Positions 16,024 through 24,264 of a stretch of 64,000 nt of DNA are shown here, piece after piece. Positions within the stretch are counted from its first letter, which is position 1. Each line of letters opens with the position of its first letter. The notes below the pieces were generated by a model. That model did not search any database and was not told the origin of the DNA. It saw only the letters and a list, made by a program, of their open reading frames with translations. The DNA lies in the NCBI GenBank assembly GCA_017624675.1, contig JAGAMO010000009.1, positions 1 to 64,000 of the forward strand, written 5' to 3'. The stretch comes from Clostridia bacterium (GTDB lineage Bacteria; Bacillota; Clostridia; Oscillospirales; Acutalibacteraceae). Both the position numbers and the translations under genes were made by a program.

Positions 16024-16727
16024 TAAAATATCCTTCCTAAATAATCTGCATAGATTTTTAAAACTTCTGATTTTTTTCGTACACTTATCATAACTTTTTC
16101 ACCATTATCTATAATAACATCATAATTACTAAACCCATTAATATGATTCATATTAACAAGATAGCCTTGATGTACTTGACAAAAACCATAAGGTTTTAAT
16201 TTATCTAACGCTTCGCTTATTTTTCCTATAGTTTCATAATTCTCTGAAGTAGTATGAAAAATTAAATGTTTACGATATATTTCAACATATAATATTTCTT
16301 TGATTGGTATTTTTGTTATATCTCCTCTGTTTTTTATGACATAATCTGAATGTAATATTTTATATTTTTCAATCGCTTTGCATATAACCTTATCAAACTC
16401 ACAAGATTCTATGGGCTTAACTATAAAGTAAAATGCTTCGCAATCGTATGCTGGAATAGCATACTGAGGATAATTTGACACGAAAATAATTATAACTTTC
16501 TCATCCATTTCCCTAATTCTAATTCCAGCATCCACACCATTGATAGTACCCATTTCCACATCTAGCAATATAAGATCAAATCTTGTGCCTAAATTATATG
16601 CATATAATAAATCTTCCGAACGAGAGAATTCGTAATAAGATATATCTTCAATTAAATCAAGGCTCTTTAATTTTTTAGCGATTACACTCCTATATTCTAA
16701 ACAGTCATCACAAATGGCAATTTTCAT
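16023..16727 (-). CDS. agrA: AgrA-type LytTR response regulator
   Basis: The ATG at 16727 is preferred over upstream starts because it has AAAGGAG at 10 nt and lies correctly behind a consensus promoter. The 234-residue product has a receiver domain (IAICDD acidic pair, LILLDVEMG phosphoacceptor Asp near residue 57, and a KPI motif) and a C-terminal LytTR DNA-binding domain (about residues 130-230). It heads the agr locus, unlike the staphylococcal order in which agrA is last. Confidence 0.9.
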   Translation of the reverse strand: MKIAICDDCLEYRSVIAKKLKSLDLIEDISYYEFSRSEDLLYAYNLGTRFDLILLDVEMGTINGVDAGIRIREMDEKVIIIFVSNYPQYAIPAYDCEAFYFIVKPIESCEFDKVICKAIEKYKILHSDYVIKNRGDITKIPIKEILYVEIYRKHLIFHTTSENYETIGKISEALDKLKPYGFCQVHQGYLVNMNHINGFSNYDVIIDNGEKVMISVRKKSEVLKIYADYLGRIF

Positions 16728-16755
16728 TGTATCGATACTCCTTTTATTGAGTACG

Positions 16756-16784
16756 ATTATAGCAACATTACATAATTTTGTCAA
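16756..16784 (-). promoter_or_regulatory. Consensus promoter of agrA
   Basis: On the minus strand TTGACA (16779-16784) and TATAAT (16756-16761) are exact matches with a 17-bp spacer. The -10 element ends 28 bp upstream of the agrA start codon. Confidence 0.8.
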
Positions 16785-17001
16785 ATATTTCCTTTGTTCA
16801 ACAAAAGATGATATTATAATTGCAAAAAACTGAATATTTGCACGAATGAGTAATTTTCTCACACGAATAAGACAAAGCCCTTGCAACAATTATGTAACGA
16901 AATATAATATAAATAAAAAATTAACGTTAATCATATTCAGATGAAATATGCCAAAAAGACCATTCTTAATTTTAAGCTTATCGCTATAGTTGTATAAACT
17001 G

Positions 17002-17334
17002 TTAGTGCAAAAAGTATTTTTGCACTACAGATTCCATTTCATCAGCAAGTGCTTTTTCTATATCCGAAATATTTTGAACCTCGTTCTCTTTTAATCTGTT
17101 ATTAATATTTTTTATGTCAATTACATATTCTATTTCTCCCAAAAAAACTGTTATGGTTCGCTTCGAAGAATTTATCGAGAAAGTGGGGATAGTGTCCGTT
17201 GTATGAAATAGACAAGCATAGTTTCTTATATCGTGGTTAATCGTTGTTTGTAATTTTGTTATAGCTCCTTCCAAAAGCATAATGAAATGTGTGTTTTTTT
17301 CTGCAGCAGATAAAATTCTCTCTGAGCTATTCAT
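17002..17334 (-). CDS. Hypothetical protein, 110 residues, divergent from the PRTase-phosphorylase gene
   Basis: I do not recognise this protein. It has an N-terminal helical section, a central strand-rich section (TFSINSSKRTITVFLGEIEY) and a C-terminal helix. No signal peptide or membrane segment is seen. Its start lies 53 bp from the start of the 1390-residue gene on the other strand, so the two may share a control region and act together. It could be an antidote or regulator, but only its position suggests this. Confidence 0.6.
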   Translation of the reverse strand: MNSSERILSAAEKNTHFIMLLEGAITKLQTTINHDIRNYACLFHTTDTIPTFSINSSKRTITVFLGEIEYVIDIKNINNRLKENEVQNISDIEKALADEMESVVQKYFLH

Positions 17335-17387
17335 ATATCAATACCCCTTTCATATGAAATTATTATATCCAAAACAGGAGTGATATT

Positions 17388-20300
17388 ATGTTAAATCCAA
17401 GAATAACCAGCTTTTTCAAAGTTTTTGATCAATGTGTTCAAGAGGAAATAATGAATTTCTGCAGGCGTATAACTGCGACCAATGCTGATGTTTATATTTT
17501 TATGGCTAGAAAAGCCGCTTCTTTTTGCGATTGTCTAGAAGAATTAGGGTTAATACATTTAGATGGATATGTGACATCCGATCGTGTGCTAGATATTGAC
17601 GGAAAATGGTTGTCCGGAAAAAGCATTGTTATAATTGATGATGCCGTTGTTTCTGGAACAACATTATATAAAACTATAAAAAAATTAGAGCAATATGGAG
17701 TAAGTAAGATAGAAGTACAAATTCTTACCATTAATAAAAGATGGTACAATGCTCAATTATTAGAAGATGAATGCGGAAAAAGCTATGTTTACCCTGTTTT
17801 CAATAAGCTTCCTGATAATGTGTGTATAAAACTTTGTAATGATATTGTTCGCTCGATTTCTATTGTGCCTCGTCCTTATGATATTGATTTCCCTTTATAT
17901 AAAAGCATCCAAATTTCAGAACTTGAACTAAAACGAATTTTAGTTTTAAACAATTGGGAAGTGTATGATTTAAGAACCGATTTGCAAATTGATAATGATA
18001 TCATTAATTTTACTCTTATTCCAAACAAACAAGAAATCAGAAATTTTAGCAAAATTTCAGGAGTTGACTTTGCGAAAAATAGTATCGTAAAAATTAGGCT
18101 TTACGGCAGAATAATTAGCAAATATAAAAAAGTATGTTCTTTAAAAATATCGCCATTAGTTGTATTTGAGGAAAACGACATCAAAATAATACAACAAATG
18201 TTCGAAAATATTATTACTAGTAGCAGCATTACAAATCCTAATAATTACAACACCTGGAGCAGTTCCTCACAACTTCGTTTTTTACAGTTCTACTATTCAC
18301 ATATACTGGCACAATTTTGGTTACACAGAATTAATCATTTAGTATCTGTTCCTGTTAACTTAGTTTTTTCATACCGGAACTTAAGTTTCTTATTTCCGGA
18401 AACGTGCATATCTGATATACAATCTATATGTAACAACATCCATACAATACCTGATAGTATCTCTACTAATAAGGCACTTGTTAAATGTAATAAAAAACCT
18501 GTATCCGTTTACAAAACAATAGATCCTATCTCTTTAAACGCACGTTTATATGAACCATTTATTGATATGTATCACGATAAAGAACTTCCTTGTAGAGAAT
18601 TGGTATTAGAAAAAGGCAAAGAGGTTTTTTATAACAAAAAATATCAAAATTTAAGAAACCGTTTAGATCAAGGTATATCTTATCAGGACTTGCTTGAACG
18701 CGTTAGAGACTCAATAGATTCTTATAATTCTGAAACAGCAGTTTCCTTATTTATTGATTACTCAATAGATGCGGGAATTATCGTTCCTATTATTCAACAA
18801 AAAGGTTCAAGTATATATCGAGCTTATCGTCATGGAGAAGATGTTTTATTTGGTCGTCGTGAAGAAATGATGTACACAAAAATGCTCTCTCTATTCTCAA
18901 AATGTTCGGGAACCAATAATGGTATAACACGGATAAGTGCGGAAAAGCTAATTGTTTTATTCAGCAAAATTGGTTTAAGAAAAAAGATCTTATATCCGTA
19001 TACATCAAATTTTATTGCAAACCCTCTAGATTCTAACGGAAAACCTATGAAGATTTTAAGAGTCAAACCTTACTTAAAAGGTCCCGTTGCTATACTTGGT
19101 TCTGCTCTTCAACACCAACGCAATAAAAACATTCCTTTTATTACAAATGAACGAAAAGGTATGTGGTTAACAAATATATTGGTTCAAAATGGATGCTTAA
19201 AGCCAAATTCAAATCACAAAAAATACAATGTGGTTACAACATCAGTAGATAAGGATTTATCGCTTCTTACGGATGCAGAGTTAGCTTTTGTTGAAAACTT
19301 TGCCGAATTGCTAGGTCGTATTAGTAACCCTGATGAAAATACAGGTGTTTGCTTTAGTGATAATGATTGGGCTAAAATTTCCACAACACTTACCATGCCT
19401 GACACTGCGACAGCCGTTGCAGCTGAAATGGAGATATTCTATAATCATCTTGATATTACAAATCTTGTGTCTCTAACAAATAACAAAAAAAGCGATTTGG
19501 AATCAATTAAATACTTTGCGACAAGTTATTCGTTCGAGGGTGTTAATAGTGCCCTTATGAAAATAAAATCATTTAAAGAAAAGAATGGACAGGCGCTTAT
19601 AAAATCTGTCAAATTTGCATCTGCTATTGAACAACGCATTTGGTTAGATTATTTTTCTGAAGAATTAAACAATAATTCTGATGACAACAATCAGCATCTA
19701 TGTAGTATCTTTTATGAGCAACAAGTTTGGGCATATGTTATTGCAGCAATCGTAAACTCTCTTTATATTCTTTTAGTTAAACGATATGAAAAACAATATG
19801 GAATTAAAGCAACTACTAAAGATAAGCTTTCAAGGGCTAAAGAGCGTTTAGAATCATCTTTAAAGATGATTGAAAAACTTAAAACTTTTTCGATTGAACA
19901 CACATATGATGCTAATAAATTGTTTGATATTTTCGACAATCTTTCTTTTGGTACAGATTATGATTTACCGGTAATTGACACTTACTCTGTTTTAATAAAT
20001 CAATTTTTCAATGCAATAGAACAATCGGAACCCATAGCTTCTAATATTAAAGAAACCGTATGTGATATACTCGGTGTAAAAGGTAAGATTAGTGAGATAA
20101 TTCGGTATAATTATGCTATTCATATAAATTTAGATTCCTGTCCGGAAGATCGTATTGAACATGCATATTTAATTATTGAAAGTGCATATAAAAAAGAACT
20201 TAGCAAAATTAAAAATCTTAAGGAATATCTTATTTCAAAAGGCTCTCCTATCCCTGATATTTGCATTGAAGAACTTCCCCAAAAACACAAACCAGAACCT

Positions 20301-21560
20301 ATTTCACGCGATGGTTCTCACGGAATTTGGTATATTGCTCATGGACCCAAAATTGATGAACAGATGATCAATTTTGCAATGAACATATTTTACAAATTAT
20401 ATATTAACAATATTGATTGCAAAGTGACAATTTTTGATGGATTGAGTTATGACACTTGCATCAAAAGCAATTCTAATGAATATGCAGAATATCACTGTAA
20501 TCAGTTTGGTTGTTTTATAGAGCAGTTCAAGAAAGACGTATTGTTTCCATCGTCAAAAAAAGGACCATGCCTAACACATGTATGTGCAAATAATAGGTTG
20601 ACATCGTCTAAAGCAAAAGCAAAACTTGAACAAACTATTTTTTATCAAATTAAAGAATCTAACGAAATTTTTGATTCTGTTATTACAAAAGTCCCCTATA
20701 CCGTTACGAATTATACTTGTACAGCAGAAAGGAATAATGAATATATGGAACATATGGATTTTGGTATAATAACAATATTGCCTGAAGAATTAGACGCAAT
20801 AAAAAAAACCTTTAATATGAAAAGGGAACCAACAAGATTCGGAGAGCGATATTTTTACTCAAGTGTTGTTTATTCCGATGAGACACGGAGGACAGTTGTT
20901 TGTACACAAACAATAAATCAAGGTGAATTATCTGTTATGAATGCGTACAACGACTTAATAAACAAATATCATCCTAAAATGATATTTTTAGTTGGTATTG
21001 CCGGAGGCATATCAGGTCATGAAAAAGCACAAAATAATACTAGTGGCGAACGCTTGGAATTGGATTTATGTGATGTCATTATTGCTAAATCTGTTATAGA
21101 TTATGAATTGCGTAAAGAAACTAATGATGGCATTGAGCACCGTGGTCAAATATACAATATTGATGCAGCTGTAGCATCAGTTGTCAATGATTTTTTAGTA
21201 ACTTTACAAACAGAAAAATTTCCTGCTGTTAATGGAAGTAAAAATACACACGTGAACATATTGTTTGATGCGATTGGAAGCGGAAATGCCGTTATTACAA
21301 ATAATTTGAGCGAAACAACATCATGGCTAAAAACCGTAAATTCTAAAGTAGCAGCTGTAGAAATGGAAGCAACCGGAATCAGCTCATCTTTCTATGAAGC
21401 AACACTCAACAACAGTGGTGTTCAAGGATTAATGGTTGTTAGAGGCATCTCTGACCTAGCAAATACAGAAAAATCATTGTGCAAGCAATATCGTAATCCG
21501 GCAGCACAAAATGCAGCTTTGGTAACAAAAAAACTTATAGAAATATTTCCTGATTTTTAA
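17388..21560 (+). CDS. Giant protein with phosphoribosyltransferase-like N-terminus and nucleoside phosphorylase-like C-terminus
   Basis: A single 1390-residue frame starting at an ATG behind AGGAG. Residues 30-110 resemble type I phosphoribosyltransferases, with the PRPP-binding loop SIVIIDDAVVSGTTL at about 80-93. Residues 1123-1390 resemble the purine nucleoside phosphorylase/MTA-SAH nucleosidase family: FGIITILPEE at the start, VGIAGGIS near 1202, VAAVEMEATG near 1320 and a VVRGISD motif with the likely catalytic Asp near 1345. The 1000 residues between are unrecognised and mostly helical. Both end domains act on ribosyl-base bonds, so a nucleotide-consuming or NAD-like conflict effector is a reasonable inference. 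It may form a module with its neighbours. Confidence 0.8.
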   Translation: MLNPRITSFFKVFDQCVQEEIMNFCRRITATNADVYIFMARKAASFCDCLEELGLIHLDGYVTSDRVLDIDGKWLSGKSIVIIDDAVVSGTTLYKTIKKLEQYGVSKIEVQILTINKRWYNAQLLEDECGKSYVYPVFNKLPDNVCIKLCNDIVRSISIVPRPYDIDFPLYKSIQISELELKRILVLNNWEVYDLRTDLQIDNDIINFTLIPNKQEIRNFSKISGVDFAKNSIVKIRLYGRIISKYKKVCSLKISPLVVFEENDIKIIQQMFENIITSSSITNPNNYNTWSSSSQLRFLQFYYSHILAQFWLHRINHLVSVPVNLVFSYRNLSFLFPETCISDIQSICNNIHTIPDSISTNKALVKCNKKPVSVYKTIDPISLNARLYEPFIDMYHDKELPCRELVLEKGKEVFYNKKYQNLRNRLDQGISYQDLLERVRDSIDSYNSETAVSLFIDYSIDAGIIVPIIQQKGSSIYRAYRHGEDVLFGRREEMMYTKMLSLFSKCSGTNNGITRISAEKLIVLFSKIGLRKKILYPYTSNFIANPLDSNGKPMKILRVKPYLKGPVAILGSALQHQRNKNIPFITNERKGMWLTNILVQNGCLKPNSNHKKYNVVTTSVDKDLSLLTDAELAFVENFAELLGRISNPDENTGVCFSDNDWAKISTTLTMPDTATAVAAEMEIFYNHLDITNLVSLTNNKKSDLESIKYFATSYSFEGVNSALMKIKSFKEKNGQALIKSVKFASAIEQRIWLDYFSEELNNNSDDNNQHLCSIFYEQQVWAYVIAAIVNSLYILLVKRYEKQYGIKATTKDKLSRAKERLESSLKMIEKLKTFSIEHTYDANKLFDIFDNLSFGTDYDLPVIDTYSVLINQFFNAIEQSEPIASNIKETVCDILGVKGKISEIIRYNYAIHINLDSCPEDRIEHAYLIIESAYKKELSKIKNLKEYLISKGSPIPDICIEELPQKHKPEPISRDGSHGIWYIAHGPKIDEQMINFAMNIFYKLYINNIDCKVTIFDGLSYDTCIKSNSNEYAEYHCNQFGCFIEQFKKDVLFPSSKKGPCLTHVCANNRLTSSKAKAKLEQTIFYQIKESNEIFDSVITKVPYTVTNYTCTAERNNEYMEHMDFGIITILPEELDAIKKTFNMKREPTRFGERYFYSSVVYSDETRRTVVCTQTINQGELSVMNAYNDLINKYHPKMIFLVGIAGGISGHEKAQNNTSGERLELDLCDVIIAKSVIDYELRKETNDGIEHRGQIYNIDAAVASVVNDFLVTLQTEKFPAVNGSKNTHVNILFDAIGSGNAVITNNLSETTSWLKTVNSKVAAVEMEATGISSSFYEATLNNSGVQGLMVVRGISDLANTEKSLCKQYRNPAAQNAALVTKKLIEIFPDF

Positions 21561-21661
21561 TATTTGAATAGTTTAATCATTTAATATCATAAAAAACCAG
21601 TTTTTTAAATGTAATTCCAATAAGATGATTCTAAATTTCTTCTTGCAAATCTATTCAAAAA

Positions 21662-21700
21662 CCCACTAACCGTGCGACCTACACGGTTAGTGGGTTTTTT
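21662..21700. terminator. Strong hairpin terminator between convergent genes
   Basis: A perfect 13-bp stem (21662-21674 against 21682-21694, loop 7) is followed by six Ts on the plus strand. It lies between the 1390-residue gene and the convergent membrane protein gene and could serve the plus strand best. Confidence 0.85.
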
Positions 21701-21735
21701 ATGACTTCATAATTGTTCTAAAGCGAGCTCAACAA

Positions 21736-22389
21736 TTAATTATTATATTTGCGTAATTTCACATACTGTAAATCATTAATAATTGACTCATATTTCTGTC
21801 TTAATGTATCGAAACTTCGATAACAATATATTAATGTGCTCACAAAACCAATTATCAATAAAAGAAACATCGCGATACTTAACCAACTTAAAAAGTCAAT
21901 CCCGATTACATCTAAATTCAAAAAAGAAGTTGATAAAACACCAGCCAAAGCTGTAAACAATGTGAAAATAATTTTATTTTTCTCCTTATCATCTTTGTTC
22001 TGTTTATCTATGTATCCTTGATATTTGTTTATTAACATGTCGATTTTATTAGCAGAATCAATAGAAAACTCCGTTTTCAATATATCGTATAGTATATCAA
22101 TCTTTTTGTTGTATTCTTTTACATGTTGATAGGCATTAATTCTACGGTCTCTATTATCTAAAATCAAAAGTGTTAATACTGCAAGAACACAAAGAATTGA
22201 TCCTAGCGGAAACCACACAGGATTAGGCAAGACTGTCATAAGCACTATCATTCCAAAAAACATTAGCACCATTGAAATAAGTAATGATATAACGATGATT
22301 TTCTTGCATTTTGAAAATCGGTTTATTCCTAATCGTATGCCTGCTTCTTTGTTCTTCCATTCATAAAATTTCATAATATAATATTCCAT
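21736..22389 (-). CDS. Four-helix membrane protein, possibly SLATT-like
   Basis: The 217-residue protein has two predicted membrane hairpins, residues about 31-53 plus 58-77, and 139-157 plus 164-189, with a charged helical cytoplasmic section between and after them. Two-membrane-helix proteins with such coiled segments (SLATT class) are membrane effectors in nucleotide-signalled defence systems, but the four-helix layout makes the match uncertain. It starts at an ATG behind AAAGGAG and is convergent with the PRTase-phosphorylase gene. It follows two tiny genes on the same strand. Confidence 0.6.
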   Translation of the reverse strand: MEYYIMKFYEWKNKEAGIRLGINRFSKCKKIIVISLLISMVLMFFGMIVLMTVLPNPVWFPLGSILCVLAVLTLLILDNRDRRINAYQHVKEYNKKIDILYDILKTEFSIDSANKIDMLINKYQGYIDKQNKDDKEKNKIIFTLFTALAGVLSTSFLNLDVIGIDFLSWLSIAMFLLLIIGFVSTLIYCYRSFDTLRQKYESIINDLQYVKLRKYNN

Positions 22390-22451
22390 TTTTATTCTCC
22401 TTTCAAAATAAAATGGCAGAGGAAGGAAGTTCCTCTGCCAACGCTTACTAA

Positions 22452-22592
22452 TTATCTAACTTTATAGTATGTTGTCTTATGACACTTAGGACAAGGTGGA
22501 AGTGTATCTGTATTATCATCAAGAACAACTTCGGTTCCGCAATACAAACACTTATAAGTGCCTTTGCCCGGCTTTTCACCAGTAGTATACAT
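22452..22592 (-). CDS. Small zinc-ribbon protein, 46 residues
   Basis: The frame starts at the second of two closely spaced ATGs (22592), which has AGGAGG at the better spacing. The product reads MYTTGEKPGKGTY and then carries CLYC and CPKC pairs separated by about 15 residues, a rubredoxin-like zinc knuckle. Such proteins often accompany mobile or stress genes; the function is unknown. It lies between a 39-residue basic protein and the four-helix membrane protein on the same strand. Confidence 0.8.
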   Translation of the reverse strand: MYTTGEKPGKGTYKCLYCGTEVVLDDNTDTLPPCPKCHKTTYYKVR

Positions 22593-22633
22593 TGCCATTC
22601 CTCCTTTCAAGATTAATTTGTGCTTTAACAGGT

Positions 22634-22753
22634 TCAGTTAGGTGTAGACCTACGATGGCCCCCAACTTTTGTCCCATCAGACCTTTTGTACGGCTTTACG
22701 GGGACAATTTTCTTTTGAGGCTTACCTCTGACGCTTGACTTTGTTTTTGCCAT
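22634..22753 (-). CDS. Small basic protein, 39 residues
   Basis: A 39-codon frame behind GGAAGGAAA encodes a very basic peptide that starts MAKTKSSVRGKPQKK and ends with a PYKRSDGTKVGGHRRSTPN tail. The Lys/Arg-rich body and conserved-looking tail suggest binding to nucleic acid. It is the first gene of a possible three-gene run with the zinc-ribbon and membrane protein genes. I do not know its function. Confidence 0.7.
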   Translation of the reverse strand: MAKTKSSVRGKPQKKIVPVKPYKRSDGTKVGGHRRSTPN

Positions 22754-22885
22754 AGCTAAAAATTTCCTTCCCTGACGGCGCACTTTTAATCTTGAAGTCA
22801 TTGACAATCCAGATTTTTTGTGTTAACATACTTTATACGGCTTGGGTATGTTACGGGTTCAACCGTCAATATTCCCTATATGAAG

Positions 22886-22915
22886 AAGGTGACTTTGCAG
22901 AGTCGCCTTTTTCTT
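22886..22915 (+). terminator. Hairpin with T tract next to the ImmA gene
   Basis: A stem of about ten pairs with one G-T pair (AAGGTGACT against GAGTCGCCTT) is followed by a T-rich tract on the plus strand. It lies just past the end of the convergent ImmA-like gene. No plus-strand gene upstream is obvious, so what it terminates is unclear. Confidence 0.5.
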
Positions 22916-22917
22916 TT

Positions 22918-23436
22918 TTATGCAATGTATTTGAGAGCGATTTCAGCTGATTGTAACGAAGTTTTGCAGGATAATGCGACTTGCTCAGCAGTCATACCAG
23001 TTATCAAATTCTTACTCATTAAAAATTCCGATGCAAAAACATTTGCCTGCCACTCAGGGTCTCTAAATGTAGGAACCGTAGCGTTCTTAGGACATCTGGA
23101 AAACGCCGTTACATCATCGTGAATGAAATAGTGACCTAGTTCGTGAGCTACTGTAAATCGATGCCTAGGGTCATCAGAGCAAGCGGCAATATATACATCC
23201 TGACGTATGCTCAAAGTGTTTGTTTGTGGGCAGTAATTAGCATATTCGTTGTTCATTTCGCCTTCATATGTGGTGTCCAGTTGAAATGACGGGTCAAGCG
23301 TAGGTATCACGTGCTCTACGATTTTCATTATGGGCACATACAAACATTCACCTATATTTAGTTGATGTCGTACATAGTTTGCAAACTGCTCAATGGTTCG
23401 CCTACTAAGCGGCGGTGCCATTAGGGGTGAATTCAT
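22918..23436 (-). CDS. ImmA/IrrE-family metallopeptidase
   Basis: The 172-residue protein carries the zinc-binding HELGHYF motif near residue 91 in a COG2856-type domain. In ICEBs1 and related elements ImmA cleaves the neighbouring XRE repressor to induce excision. Here it overlaps the 3' end of the XRE gene by 4 nt, exactly that arrangement. It probably triggers the element that carries the recombinase at 24265. Confidence 0.88.
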   Translation of the reverse strand: MNSPLMAPPLSRRTIEQFANYVRHQLNIGECLYVPIMKIVEHVIPTLDPSFQLDTTYEGEMNNEYANYCPQTNTLSIRQDVYIAACSDDPRHRFTVAHELGHYFIHDDVTAFSRCPKNATVPTFRDPEWQANVFASEFLMSKNLITGMTAEQVALSCKTSLQSAEIALKYIA

Positions 23437-23792
23437 TTATTAGAGACCTCCAATATCTTTTTGATTTCCTCAATTTGTGCATTGTTGAGATTATTAAATT
23501 TTCTTGCAAAAGAAATGCATAAATCTCGTTGTGTAGCAGTGGCATTTTTGGTGCACAAGTTAACTTCATCAAGGGTCTCAAAAAAGGCTGAATTAAGTTC
23601 CAACAATTGTGCTTCAGTTAATTTATAACTTTCAGCGATATTATTGATGAGTTTTTTTGTTGCAGACCTTTTACCATTTTCGATTGATGATAGGTATGCA
23701 GGGGCAACATTTAGCTTGTCAGCCATATCTTTTAATAATTCACCTTGTTGTATACGGAATGTGCGTAAAAACTTGCCTAAGCTTGTCAACAT
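23433..23792 (-). CDS. XRE-family repressor of the ImmR type
   Basis: The ATG at 23792 is preferred, being 6 nt behind AAAGGAAG. The 119-residue product has an N-terminal helix-turn-helix (LGKFLRTFRIQQGELLKDMADKLNVAPAYLSSIENG) split here by convention into its two helices, and a helical C-terminus. It is followed immediately by an ImmA-like protease gene and is the likely phage-type repressor of this mobile element. A plausible promoter lies at 23819-23847. Confidence 0.85.
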   Translation of the reverse strand: MLTSLGKFLRTFRIQQGELLKDMADKLNVAPAYLSSIENGKRSATKKLINNIAESYKLTEAQLLELNSAFFETLDEVNLCTKNATATQRDLCISFARKFNNLNNAQIEEIKKILEVSNK

Positions 23793-24264
23793 AGCAATCT
23801 TCCTTTCTGTTTGATAATAAAATAACATATTACTTGCGGTTTGTCAACAGTTTTTTTAATAAATATTAACTTATTTGTTAATATAAGGGTTTTCTTTTAC
23901 TATAACGCTAAAATTCAACACAACCACAGATTTTGAACAAATTTAAAAAATGCCATTCTAAAACTTCTCTAACAAATATTCGTAAATTGAGAAAAACCGT
24001 GCAAGCCGCACATTAATAGGTTCATAGCAATTTTAGTTGTGAAGTAGCACAAACAAGAGATTTTCTAATTATGCCAGCTCAATCAAAAAATGCTAATTAA
24101 AATGGCGTCTAATGAATTTAAATATGCATATCAAAAACTAAGAGTGGCTTCACTAAAGCAATGAGGCTGCTTTTTATATGCGAAAATTGTGCTCTTTACA
24201 AGTGCGTTACTTTATGATATACTACCATATAGAATATAACATAAAGAACCAAAGGGGGATGTTT
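23793..24264. other. Control region between the XRE repressor and the recombinase
   Basis: No gene is seen. It holds the minus-strand promoter of the XRE gene (TTGACA at 23842-23847, spacer 17, TATTTT at 23819-23824) and the plus-strand promoter of the recombinase (24195-24223). A weak hairpin with a T tract lies at about 24142-24177. Confidence 0.55.
24195..24223 (+). promoter_or_regulatory. Promoter of the serine recombinase gene
   Basis: TTTACA (24195-24200) and TATACT (24218-24223) are separated by 17 bp and lie 41 bp upstream of the recombinase start codon. Confidence 0.6.
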
